Source: Hydrogenophilales bacterium (GTDB lineage: Bacteria > Pseudomonadota > Gammaproteobacteria > Burkholderiales > Eutrophovitaceae). Taken from it: 43,130 nt of DNA. The stretch is taken from the NCBI GenBank assembly GCA_902601765.1, contig CACKOO010000008.1:1-43130 (forward strand). Direction: 5' to 3'. The translations under genes were made by a program, and so were the position numbers. The notes under the pieces were generated by a model that saw only the letters and a list, made by a program, of their open reading frames with translations, had not been told where the DNA came from and did no database searches. Shown here piece after piece: positions 17,000 to 25,843 of this stretch. Numbering within the stretch: the first letter of the stretch is position 1; each line of letters opens with the position of its first letter.

Positions 17000-19060
17000 A
17001 TGAAAGATTCGACCACTAAACAAAGTGTTTCAAATTTAGTACCAAGAGAATTTGGTATCTTAGATTTCAATGAAAGAGTCCTCAGCCTTGCTCAAGATAA
17101 AAAAAATCCAATCTTAGAAAGACTGCGATTTATTTGTATTATTAGTAACAATTTAGATGAATTTTTTGAAATACTAGTGGCGCGGCTTAAGACTAATGGC
17201 TCGGAACAAGAATCAAAGTATGTGAGACACAATACACTTCTAGAAGAAATCAGCATTAGATCTCTTAGACTAGTAAGTCTACAATATGCAACACTGAATA
17301 AGGAAATTATTCCAGAACTTAAAACAAATGGGATTTTTCTAAAAACAAAAGAAACCCTTGAGAAATCTCAGGCTTTATGGGTGGAGAAATATTTCCACAA
17401 AGAGGTTCTTCCAATCTTAAATCCTATCGGAATCGACCCTGCTCACCCATTCCCCAGAGTTCTAAATAAAAGCCTTAACTTTGCAGTTGAACTAGAAGGG
17501 CGTGATGCATTTGAGCGGGAAATAAAAATTGCGATTCTTCAAGTACCGCGAATTTTGCCGCGAATAGTAGAAATACCTGTGCAATCTAGCCCTAGAAAAC
17601 GGTCTTTTATTACTATCTCATCAATGTTATCTACCCATATTGACGACATTTTTCCTGGAATAACAGTGTCTGGAGCTCATCAATTTAGAGTAACTAGAAA
17701 TAGTGAATTATTCATAAATGAGGAGGAAGTTACCGATCTTGCCGATGCAGTAAAGGGAGAGTTATCCTATAGGCAATACGGTGATGCGGTTAGGCTAGAG
17801 ACTTCTATAAGTTGCCCAACCTCGGTTACAGAATATTTGTTAAGTGAGTTAGGATTGACTGAAAGAGATTTGTTTCCTGTAAATGGCCCGGTAAATTTAG
17901 TTCGATTAAATTCTCTACCTAATTTACTGAATCGGCAAGAGCTAGAGTTTATTAAATTTACACCAGGTCTGCCAAATGAACTTCCAAAACATATCGATAT
18001 TTTTGAAACTTTAGACAAACAAGATGTATTGTTACACCATCCCTATCAGTCTTTTGCACCCGTCCTCGATTTCCTAGAATCGGCGTCTTCAGATTCTCGT
18101 GTCCTTGCCATTAAACAAACTGTTTATAGAACAGGCGTTAATTCTGCAGTCATGAAAAAATTAATAAAAGCGTCTCAAAGAGGGAAACAAGTGACAGTCG
18201 CTTTAGAGTTATTCGCACGATTCGATGAAGAAACAAATTACGAATGGGCGACGCGACTTGAAGACGCTGGAGTAACGGTAGTTTACGGTGTGGTTGGATT
18301 TAAGACACATGCAAAAATGCTACTTGTAATGCGAAAAATCAATAATAAAATTAAATATTATAGTCACTTAGGCACAGGAAATTACAACTCTGACACTGTT
18401 ACAAAATATACCGACTTGGGCTTTATCACAAGTAACCAGGAGTTAGGTAAAGATATAAACGAAGTTTTCGCTCGACTTACCCGTATCAGTGGAAACCCAA
18501 AAAAAGGAATCTTATGGACGGCTCCTTTTACGCTAAGCGACGCTATAATAGCAGCGATTGAAAATGAAATAAAGATAGCTAATAGGGGAAGAAAAGCTTA
18601 CATTATCGTTAAAATAAATGCACTAACAGATGAAAAATTAATAAATAAACTCTACGAAGCTTCAACGGCGGGAGTTAAAATTGACCTTATCGTAAGAGGG
18701 GCTTGTAGTTTACGACCTGGGATAGCAGGTTTATCAGAAAACATAAAAGTTAGATCTATACTAGGAAGATTTTTGGAACATTCCAGAGTTATGATGTTTT
18801 TCAATGGTGGAGCAAGAGACTTATACATAGGAAGCGCAGATTGGATGTACCGTAACATGCACGGGCGTGTCGAGGTTTGTTTTCCAATAAATGATCTAGT
18901 ATTAAAAAACCGAATAATAACTGAAACTTTGGAATATGATCTCCGAGAAAATGTAAACGCTTGGAATCTCAATGTTGAACACATTTATGAAAAAATAGAA
19001 AATAAAACAGGAAGTGAATTTTCTGCTCAAGGTGCTAATTTAGAAAAATTGGCCAACTAG
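17000..19060 (+). CDS. ppk: Polyphosphate kinase 1
   Basis: Makes polyphosphate reversibly from ATP. From the ATG at 17000 there are 686 residues, the usual length. The N-terminal part has FNERVLSLAQD and FICIISNNLDEFFEILVARL. The phosphorylated histidine is His456 in YSHLGTGNYN, and the second catalytic histidine is His594 in LEHSRVMMF. IYIGSADWMYRNM-like residues follow (LYIGSADWMYRNMHGRVEV). A TTG three codons upstream (16991) is a possible alternative start; neither has a clear ribosome binding site. sixA follows 33 bases later. Confidence 0.96.
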   Translation: MKDSTTKQSVSNLVPREFGILDFNERVLSLAQDKKNPILERLRFICIISNNLDEFFEILVARLKTNGSEQESKYVRHNTLLEEISIRSLRLVSLQYATLNKEIIPELKTNGIFLKTKETLEKSQALWVEKYFHKEVLPILNPIGIDPAHPFPRVLNKSLNFAVELEGRDAFEREIKIAILQVPRILPRIVEIPVQSSPRKRSFITISSMLSTHIDDIFPGITVSGAHQFRVTRNSELFINEEEVTDLADAVKGELSYRQYGDAVRLETSISCPTSVTEYLLSELGLTERDLFPVNGPVNLVRLNSLPNLLNRQELEFIKFTPGLPNELPKHIDIFETLDKQDVLLHHPYQSFAPVLDFLESASSDSRVLAIKQTVYRTGVNSAVMKKLIKASQRGKQVTVALELFARFDEETNYEWATRLEDAGVTVVYGVVGFKTHAKMLLVMRKINNKIKYYSHLGTGNYNSDTVTKYTDLGFITSNQELGKDINEVFARLTRISGNPKKGILWTAPFTLSDAIIAAIENEIKIANRGRKAYIIVKINALTDEKLINKLYEASTAGVKIDLIVRGACSLRPGIAGLSENIKVRSILGRFLEHSRVMMFFNGGARDLYIGSADWMYRNMHGRVEVCFPINDLVLKNRIITETLEYDLRENVNAWNLNVEHIYEKIENKTGSEFSAQGANLEKLAN

Positions 19061-19093
19061 TATAAATTATAAGAATTGTGAGTATATGAAAAT

Positions 19094-19546
19094 ATGGAAC
19101 TAATACTATGGAGGCATGCTGACGCAGAGTTTGGAGCCAGTGATACGTACAGAAAGCTGACTAAAAAAGGAGTCAAACAAGCTCAAGACATGTCAGCATG
19201 GCTGGAACCCAGACTACCTAAAGAATGGACACTTATTTCGAGTCCTGCCGTAAGAGCAAAACAAACCGCGGAAACACTTTCCAAAAATATTAATATTGAG
19301 ACCGAAATTGCTCCCGGATGCGATTATCTAACGTTATTAGCGGTAGCAAATTGGCCACAATCAAAAACAGCTACGATAGTGGTAGGGCATCAGCCGACCA
19401 TTGGAAACGCTGCCGCATACTTAATGGGAGTTAAAAATCAAGCATGGAGTGTCAGAAAAAGCGCTATTTTTTGGTTTTCATACAGGGTGAGATATCAAAT
19501 TGATCAGGTAATATTAAGAGCAGTTATGGGTCCCGATTTACTTTGA
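19094..19546 (+). CDS. sixA: SixA-type histidine phosphatase
   Basis: A 150-residue phosphatase of the histidine phosphatase (RHG) superfamily. The catalytic motif is LWRHADAEF with Arg7-His8, and the second catalytic histidine is in VVGHQPTIG (about 96-104). SixA removes phosphate from histidines of phosphotransfer proteins such as ArcB or PtsN/PtsO-pathway components in E. coli; the target here is unknown. It lies 33 bases after ppk, so it is probably co-transcribed with it. Its stop is only 5 bases from the stop of the converging glnE gene. Confidence 0.88.
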   Translation: MELILWRHADAEFGASDTYRKLTKKGVKQAQDMSAWLEPRLPKEWTLISSPAVRAKQTAETLSKNINIETEIAPGCDYLTLLAVANWPQSKTATIVVGHQPTIGNAAAYLMGVKNQAWSVRKSAIFWFSYRVRYQIDQVILRAVMGPDLL

Positions 19547-19551
19547 CATCG

Positions 19552-22233
19552 CTAAAAGATATGCCGTATCAATTGTTCAACCGCTGAAACTTCACCTTCT
19601 ACATCGGTTTCGGAAACATAAGTATTTTGGTGACCACAAAGTCTCGCTACATGTTGCAGTCTTCTATATTTACGATAAGCATTAACCGCTTCAGAAACAA
19701 TATTAATTGGTATTAAGTTCTCGGATGCTGCTAATTGTAGTAAACCAATATTTCCCAAATTACTGGTGAATTCTGGAATCTTTGACGAATAAGTCAAAAC
19801 GATAGTTTGGACACAAAACTCAACATCAATTAATCCTCCTCTGCTATTTTTCACATCGAATTTCGATTGAGGTGTTTTTGCGTTTGCTAACATTCTCGTT
19901 CTCATAGGAATAATTTCATTTATAATATCGATACGGTTTCTTTCTAAAGAAATAACCCTTTTTCTTAGATCCTCAAAATCCACGCATAATTTAGGATTAC
20001 CAGCAACTGCCCTCGCTTTTGTCAGTGCCTGATGCTCCCAAATCCAGGCATCTGTAAAAAGATAATTCTGATAAGCCTCTATTGAGGTAACTAATAATCC
20101 TGATGTGCCATGCGGTCTTAGTTGAAGGTCAACATCATAGAGAGGTTCGGAGGTGGTTGATCTACTTAGCCAGCTGCATACGCGTCGAGCTAAATTCTTA
20201 TAAACTTGTTTATCTGTATTTTGATTTTCGCTATACAAAAAAATGAGGTCAAGGTCTGACATATATCCTATTTCCTTACTTCCTAATTTTCCATATCCAA
20301 TTATTGCAAAATCAGGAAACTCCTGATTACCATCTGAAATCTCATTCCAGCATTGGTTTAAAATTACTTCTAATAATAAGTCAGCGAGCCTAGTCAAGCC
20401 ATCTGAAATGTTTTCTACGGAAAAAACACCCTGTAAATCTTGGTTTAATAAGATTAATGTTTGTGAATTTTTGAAATGTTGAAGAATGTTTATTTTAGCC
20501 TCAATATCAGACTCATGGACTTTAAGATCCTCTTTCAAGTATTGAATGCGGGTAGATAATTGAACTTGTGTTTGATCATCAAGAGTATCTAATTCTGCTA
20601 GAAGCATAGGGTAGTTAGCGAGCAAGTTAATACCCCAGGTGCTCACATTAGCTATTTTTACAATTCGCCGTAATACAATTGGGCACTCGATTAATAAAGA
20701 TAAATATGATTCCCGGCCGCAAATTTTCTCAAGTAAATTGATTACGTTAATGACGCATTGATCTGAATTTTTTTCGGATGCCGCGAGCCGGACTGTTTCC
20801 ACTATCAATAAATCAACAAATCGTTTTCCTTTGTCTGTTATTTTTTGATATCTTCCACCTACCCTAAGATCTCGTATTATGTTGATTACTTCACTTTCCC
20901 TTATAAAACCCAGTGACTGTAAAACATTAGTGGCATAATCGGGCAAATCATGTCCTACCCTAATTTTTAAGATCAAGTCATCAGAATTCTGATCTAAGTC
21001 TTTTCTCCAAAATGAAGTACGGAAATGCTTATTTACCCTATTCTGCAGCAATTCTAATTCATTTCGGAAGGATTTAATATCGTTGTAACCCATTGATTTT
21101 GATATTTTTTTTTGATTTGCCCAGAGCCAAGGTATAGTTTGTGTTTGCCTGTCTTCTTGGTACATTAATCGGTGTTCAAGATTTCTCAAAAATACATAAG
21201 AATCTTTTAGTTGCTCAACGGCCATGTTGGAAAGCAGACCTAAACTGCGGATAGCGTCAAGAGTATCTAGTGTGTTGGCGCCTCTTAGCTGATAATTGTA
21301 CCCACCCCTAACTAATTGAATCACCTGGACTATAAATTCAATCTCTCTAATGCCACCATAGCCCAATTTTATATTTCGCCTTTGTTTTCCCCATCCTAAT
21401 TTCCTTTGAATATTTAAGTGTAGATTTCTTAGATGTTCAATCACTGAGAAATCAAAGTACTTTCGGAAAACAAAAGGGATGACAATCCGTTTCAAATCCT
21501 CTGCTTTATTTCCGGCTATTAGTCTGGACTTGACCCAAGCTAGCCGGTCCCATGGAGTCGCCTCATTATAAAAATAATTTGAGAGGAAACGAAAACTTAC
21601 CGCGAGTGATCCATCTAAACCGTGCGGTCTGAGGCGCGTGTCGACTCTGAATACTCTCCCATCTTTTGTTTTTTTTTCAAGAGAAGCAATAACTTTATGA
21701 GACAAAATTGAAAAATAATGTTTATTAGTAATTTTATCGACTCCATCGGTATATCCGTCCTCCGGATATAAAAAAATTAGATCTATATCAGAAGATACAT
21801 TTAGCTCTTTTCCTCCTAACTTTCCCATACCAATAACATGTAGATACTGGTCCTCTCCTTTCAAGTTTCTGGGGAGTCCATAAACAGGCTCAAGTTGTTT
21901 TTTATAGAAATCCACAGAAGCTAATACTGCTTGATCGGCAAATGCAGTAATAACTCCGAGAAACTCCTCTAATGGTCCCAGTCTTGATAAATCTCTTATC
22001 ATGATTTGCAAAAGAACCCGACTTCTGAGCAACCGTAATATGTGATAAAAATCACGGTCACTTTTTGAATCACGGGAAATAGTTAACATTTCGGAGGGTA
22101 CTAGCACTGGATTTGAAACTATATTTTCCTCAATATCCCAAGATTTTTTACCAAGCAAATGTCGTCCGAAATTTGACAATTCCAGCACATTTTGCAAAGC
22201 ATCTTTTAGGGTTACAACCGATTGATTACTCAT
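19552..22233 (-). CDS. glnE: Glutamine synthetase adenylyltransferase/deadenylase
   Basis: Adds AMP to glutamine synthetase and removes it, tuning nitrogen assimilation under PII control. The 893-residue protein keeps both nucleotidyltransferase domains. The N-terminal one has GMGKLGGKELN (136-146) with SDIDLIFLYPEDG, and the C-terminal one has GYGKLGSKEIG with SDLDLIFLYSENQ (roughly 645-670). Each has the paired aspartates for metal binding. RLRPHG and LRPHGTSG follow in the respective domains. The protein is about 50 residues shorter than E. coli GlnE, mainly at the N-terminus. The two genes sixA and glnE converge with 5 bases between them and no room for a separate terminator. Confidence 0.94.
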   Translation of the reverse strand: MSNQSVVTLKDALQNVLELSNFGRHLLGKKSWDIEENIVSNPVLVPSEMLTISRDSKSDRDFYHILRLLRSRVLLQIMIRDLSRLGPLEEFLGVITAFADQAVLASVDFYKKQLEPVYGLPRNLKGEDQYLHVIGMGKLGGKELNVSSDIDLIFLYPEDGYTDGVDKITNKHYFSILSHKVIASLEKKTKDGRVFRVDTRLRPHGLDGSLAVSFRFLSNYFYNEATPWDRLAWVKSRLIAGNKAEDLKRIVIPFVFRKYFDFSVIEHLRNLHLNIQRKLGWGKQRRNIKLGYGGIREIEFIVQVIQLVRGGYNYQLRGANTLDTLDAIRSLGLLSNMAVEQLKDSYVFLRNLEHRLMYQEDRQTQTIPWLWANQKKISKSMGYNDIKSFRNELELLQNRVNKHFRTSFWRKDLDQNSDDLILKIRVGHDLPDYATNVLQSLGFIRESEVINIIRDLRVGGRYQKITDKGKRFVDLLIVETVRLAASEKNSDQCVINVINLLEKICGRESYLSLLIECPIVLRRIVKIANVSTWGINLLANYPMLLAELDTLDDQTQVQLSTRIQYLKEDLKVHESDIEAKINILQHFKNSQTLILLNQDLQGVFSVENISDGLTRLADLLLEVILNQCWNEISDGNQEFPDFAIIGYGKLGSKEIGYMSDLDLIFLYSENQNTDKQVYKNLARRVCSWLSRSTTSEPLYDVDLQLRPHGTSGLLVTSIEAYQNYLFTDAWIWEHQALTKARAVAGNPKLCVDFEDLRKRVISLERNRIDIINEIIPMRTRMLANAKTPQSKFDVKNSRGGLIDVEFCVQTIVLTYSSKIPEFTSNLGNIGLLQLAASENLIPINIVSEAVNAYRKYRRLQHVARLCGHQNTYVSETDVEGEVSAVEQLIRHIF

Positions 22234-22272
22234 GTAACAAAAAAATAGAGAATAAATTATATAATGGTCGAT

Positions 22273-22479
22273 TTATTTACTTGGAACACACTTAACGGTA
22301 TCTTGATAGTCATTACGGGTATCCGGGTCAATATCATAAAACATCTTTTCCTCATCTCTCATCCGACTATTATTAAAACTAGCTTTTACTCCATTCACCA
22401 TACATTCTTTATATGTCTCAAATCGTAAACCAGAGTCCCAGATTCCCGACATCAAAACTAAAACTAGCGCCCATTTCAC
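22273..22479 (-). CDS. Small exported protein, 68 residues
   Basis: The GTG at 22479 has a strong AGGAG ribosome binding site 8 bases upstream, and this fixes the start. The product begins MKWALVLVLMSGIWDSGLRF, a short signal-peptide-like segment, followed by FETYKECMVNGVKAS and a charged region with a final CVPSK. The two mature cysteines (in KECM and KCVP) could form a disulfide in the periplasm. No named family is recognised. It lies 39 bases upstream of glnE on the same strand and may share its transcript. Confidence 0.6.
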   Translation of the reverse strand: MKWALVLVLMSGIWDSGLRFETYKECMVNGVKASFNNSRMRDEEKMFYDIDPDTRNDYQDTVKCVPSK

Positions 22480-23454
22480 CTTATGATCTCCTAAATGAGT
22501 GACTTGACTTTTAAAGTACCATAACTTTATAACTAAGCGAATAAATTTTATTAAAAAATTAAATATGACAGCTAAATTAAATAAGAACTAAATTACCTTT
22601 TTAAATTTTCACATAAAATATAAATATCGGAAGATAAATTTCTGCTGTGTCGTAAGCTCATTCGCTCCAAAAAATGTGAATTTTACTTAAACACTTTTTT
22701 CTCTGTTTTTGGTAAACACGAGTTAACTGGCAAGCTCATATAAAAGTTAGTTAGAGTAAAAGTGTTAACTCTGGAATTGTAATTGAGAATACAGGCTAAT
22801 ATAAAGGGATATTCTGTTGTTACATTAGATATCGATTGGCTTATAGCCATTCGAACAAACGTCGCCGCCACAACTGTGTTTGATTTTCCAAAAAAAAAAA
22901 GTCCCTCTACGGGTAAAATTGTTTTTTTTTAGTATTTTTAGACCATCCTCTTTCTTAGTAAAACCACTCTGAATGAGGATTTTTCTAATTTTGAAAGATA
23001 ATATAACAGAAAATTAGGAAACAAATGACTGCAGGACCCTTATGTTAGTCAACAAATCGCCCAGTAATTTTTTTATCATACCTTCTTCAAAATATCGATT
23101 ATTTTTCGTCAAAACCAACCCTCGATCACTACTAGTCTGAAATCATGAGCGCTATTTATGATAAATTTTTTTGTTTGGTACCAATGCTGTGCTAAAAAAG
23201 TGGTGCTGCCGAAATCTTTAAAACATCTATTTTTTAAAAAAGTTTCGTGCAATACCTGATGCATCAAAACAAACAGGCCACGCTAACGGCTTCCTGTGTT
23301 TGACATCTCTAGTGAAACCTTTCAGATGTTAAGCTAAATGAAAATATCTAAAGCTAAAAGTATTATTAATAAATAACAATACAAAAATAATAAGGAGTTT
23401 TTGCAATTCCATTTTCTTCGTAAACGATTTTCCCCTGTAGTACGTTAAGCAATT
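22480..23454. other. Gene-poor region of about 1 kb
   Basis: Very AT-rich, with long A and T runs (eleven A at 22880-22890, nine T from 22922). Six-frame reading gives only short frames without domains. A seven-codon frame after TTAGGAAACAA at about 23025 and a 16-codon frame at about 23145 are too short to support. An imperfect inverted repeat (CAAACAGG at about 23270 with CCTGTGTTTG at about 23293) is present but lacks a T-run. I see no gene here. Confidence 0.55.
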
Positions 23455-23538
23455 TCACGGATATACTATTTGCATGATTGCAACGGCAAAAACAGCTAAT
23501 AATATGATGGCAAAAATTGTGATTAACATTATCCTCAT
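23455..23538 (-). CDS. 27-residue membrane peptide downstream of the exonuclease gene
   Basis: ATG at 23538 is preceded 4 bases upstream by AGGAGG, a perfect ribosome binding site. The frame encodes MRIMLITIFAIILLAVFAVA followed by IMQIVYP and a TGA. Almost the whole peptide is one hydrophobic helix with a single positive charge at the N-terminus, so it should insert in the inner membrane with a very short C-terminal tail. It begins 28 bases after the stop of the exonuclease gene and is probably on its transcript. A second ATG is at codon 4. No family is recognised; small single-helix proteins of this type are known as regulators or toxins, but nothing here decides its role. Confidence 0.6.
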   Translation of the reverse strand: MRIMLITIFAIILLAVFAVAIMQIVYP

Positions 23539-23566
23539 TTATCCTCCTAAATATTAATTAACCTCA

Positions 23567-24448
23567 TCACTCAGCTGGTCTATACCGTTCTTTTGCGGTT
23601 AACTTTCGTATACTAGGACTTGAACACCCATTATTTAATAAAAATTTCAACTCTTCTGTTTCATCAAGTGTATCAATCCACCAAGCCTTTGGATTTCCAT
23701 TTGTCCCATTACTCCAATGATAACCTCTCGCTTTAGCTATATCTTTTTTATCAAATGGTAAGCCAATAGCGTAAATTCGGTATGACGTCTTTCGTGCGTA
23801 TTCTAGTAAAATCGACAAAATCGGTTTATCAACTACGGCCTCTTTTTGATCTAAGATATATAGCAACATGTCAACATCCGTTTTTGCTCTGTGACCCTCA
23901 TGAAATGCCCCATAGCGGAATCCCAGATAATCTAATTTTTGGGAAGAAATTCCCCATTCAGACCAAGGAATTTCTGTAAGTGAACATGCAAAATTTTTAT
24001 TTGCAAAGGCTGGAAAACGACTTTCCAGGAACATTCGGTCGAAATTAGCATTATGGCATATCACCAAACCCACTCCATCCATTACTTGAGCAACTGCTTC
24101 GTCATCGATACACTTTCCCTTGACCATAGCGTCCGTAATCCCAGTCAAAGCCTGAATATTCTCAGGTATATTTACGTCAGGGTCCTCTAGCCCTTCGTAC
24201 CTTGATACGACTTTATATAATACGCCACTATCTTGTCCATATAGACAAGTTGCTATTGATAAGTCTATTATTCTGTCTCCTGAATTCGGGGAAAATCCTG
24301 TGGTTTCTGTATCTATTACAGCCAAAAGACCGGTCGATTCATCATCATTGATTTCGCTAAATTTATGATTTCGAGCAATATCGACCTTGCGGAGAATTCG
24401 AAATCTCTCATCCTCTTGTAACAAAGAAAGTGCTTTTTCAATATGCAT
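23567..24448 (-). CDS. DEDDh 3'-5' exonuclease (DnaQ-like) with C-terminal extension
   Basis: A 293-residue protein whose middle part is a DnaQ/RNase T-type exonuclease. ExoI is DTETTG (46-51), ExoII is HNANFD (132-137), and ExoIII is HRAKTDVD (186-193) with His186 and Asp191. ALTGITDAMV (100-109) is typical of PolC/epsilon-type domains. About 45 residues precede the domain. After residue 220 a separate segment reads ARKTSYRIYAIGLPFDKKD, KARGYHWSNG and KAWWIDTLDE. This resembles the small modules with a K-A-R-G-Y-x-W and W-W signature (DUF5710-like) found attached to nucleases. It is not the replicative epsilon subunit by length and architecture; a repair or defence role is open. A 27-residue membrane peptide follows. 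Confidence 0.85.
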   Translation of the reverse strand: MHIEKALSLLQEDERFRILRKVDIARNHKFSEINDDESTGLLAVIDTETTGFSPNSGDRIIDLSIATCLYGQDSGVLYKVVSRYEGLEDPDVNIPENIQALTGITDAMVKGKCIDDEAVAQVMDGVGLVICHNANFDRMFLESRFPAFANKNFACSLTEIPWSEWGISSQKLDYLGFRYGAFHEGHRAKTDVDMLLYILDQKEAVVDKPILSILLEYARKTSYRIYAIGLPFDKKDIAKARGYHWSNGTNGNPKAWWIDTLDETEELKFLLNNGCSSPSIRKLTAKERYRPAE

Positions 24449-24541
24449 ACATATGTCCCTTTCTTTAAGGATTCCGCGAAATTTTGATTATTAATCTAAA
24501 AATAATTATATATAATAAATAGAAACATAGAAATTATTTTA

Positions 24542-25540
24542 CTACTTCTGAGATTGAATCCATTCAACAGTTTCCTGAACACAAGTTTTTATATCTCTAA
24601 TTGACACCCCTAGGCTATCTCGGCGAGAAAAATCAAACTTAGTCGGCATCACTGGCTCATCACTAAAGGATTCCGGCATTTTCATATCAGGTATATTTTT
24701 TTTTAATTCTGAATATAGATCCCGCCAATGCCAACTATCAAATACCCCGAAATAACGACCAGAACTTTCCGTATTTTCGTATGCCGTAAAGAACAAAGAT
24801 GCTAAATCATAAAGGTGTATCAGTGAGGTAGAGTCATTAGGTATTTTTTTGTGCCTTCCTTCCCCTCCGGTTAATAAACGTTTTATCCAAGAATGAGGAT
24901 TCCCATCCATGTGAGAGGGCAAAATGACTGGGCCATAAAGTCCCGTAGGTAATATTATTGATAAACGCATTCCATTTTCTTTCGCAAACTTGATAGCAGC
25001 TTTTTCCATCACTGTCTTTGCAGCAGATGTATATTTCTTTAACTTACACTGATCATTCTCATCTGACCAATGCAGCTCGCTTTTTATGGCGACCGGAGGA
25101 TTCGGATTAGTGCTACTAGTGCTGCTACAAATCACAATGTTTTTCACATTATTTTGAGCGGCGGCTCGAAGTATATTGATACACCCGTCAACGGTCGGAT
25201 TAATAATTTCTTTATACCCTTGCTCATCATTCATTTCCTTCGCTGGTTTTCCGGTAGGACCATAAAACACCGGGATCAAGCAAGCTATGAAAACACAGTC
25301 AACATTTTTTAGAATATTTAGGTATGCCTCGTGATTATTCATATCCGCGCTGAATAGCTCTAACCTATCCTCAGCCCCATCCAATTTTTTTAGATAGGAA
25401 ACTTTATAAGGGTCTGAGCAATCTCGGAGGGTACCTCGTACGCAATATCCACGCCTTAAGCCTTCTTTCACAAGATGAGATCCCACTAAGCCGCTAGCTC
25501 CAGCAACGCAAACTATTTTTTTGAAATTATCTTGAATCAT
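24542..25540 (-). CDS. NAD-dependent epimerase/dihydroflavonol-reductase-like protein
   Basis: A 332-residue extended SDR. The cofactor motif VAGASGLVG (12-20) and the following RGTLRD and KVSYLKKLDGAEDRLELFSAD are typical of the dihydroflavonol 4-reductase/cinnamoyl-CoA-reductase-like group. The catalytic region is unusual. The segment reads KKYTSAAKTVMEKAA, with Tyr170 and Lys175 five apart, whereas the family has YxxxK (four apart). Aligning on the Lys puts Thr at the Tyr position. Substrate unknown. It stands alone, with gaps of 93 bases downstream and 300 bases upstream. Confidence 0.85.
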   Translation of the reverse strand: MIQDNFKKIVCVAGASGLVGSHLVKEGLRRGYCVRGTLRDCSDPYKVSYLKKLDGAEDRLELFSADMNNHEAYLNILKNVDCVFIACLIPVFYGPTGKPAKEMNDEQGYKEIINPTVDGCINILRAAAQNNVKNIVICSSTSSTNPNPPVAIKSELHWSDENDQCKLKKYTSAAKTVMEKAAIKFAKENGMRLSIILPTGLYGPVILPSHMDGNPHSWIKRLLTGGEGRHKKIPNDSTSLIHLYDLASLFFTAYENTESSGRYFGVFDSWHWRDLYSELKKNIPDMKMPESFSDEPVMPTKFDFSRRDSLGVSIRDIKTCVQETVEWIQSQK

Positions 25541-25843
25541 AATCGTCTCCCTTTCTAAGAAAAATAATTAATTTTTTATGCCGCACGTTACTCAGACATA
25601 GGTGTACGTAAATAAAAGCAAAAAACCTCATGGATCTTGAAGAATCCGTAGATTCCTTCCTCACACCTAGTTAATTTAGGAGTCTTGTTGTTGTCACTTC
25701 TATTTATTTAAAATTCGAAAGCTATCAGCGATTATTAATCCAAAAAGCATATCGCTTTCGGAAAAAAGTACGTTTTTTATGCGAATTACATTCATCAGTT
25801 ACTCTATGTTAATTAAGAATAACCTAATCAGAGGGTTACGGTG
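25541..25843. other. Intergenic region upstream of the epimerase gene
   Basis: About 300 AT-rich bases. A 31-codon minus-strand frame (25700-25795) has no ribosome binding site and no recognisable content. No terminator or repeat of note was found. Confidence 0.5.

Noticed and set aside
22683..22871. 62-codon minus-strand frame in the gene-poor region
   Set aside because: No ribosome binding site or ATG, and no domain or signal peptide; composition follows the AT-rich background.
23262..23302. Imperfect hairpin in the gene-poor region
   Set aside because: The arms are mismatched by two bases, there is no T-run, and no gene ends nearby on that strand.
25700..25795. 31-codon minus-strand frame between the peptidase E-like and epimerase genes
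   Set aside because: No ribosome binding site and no family resemblance.
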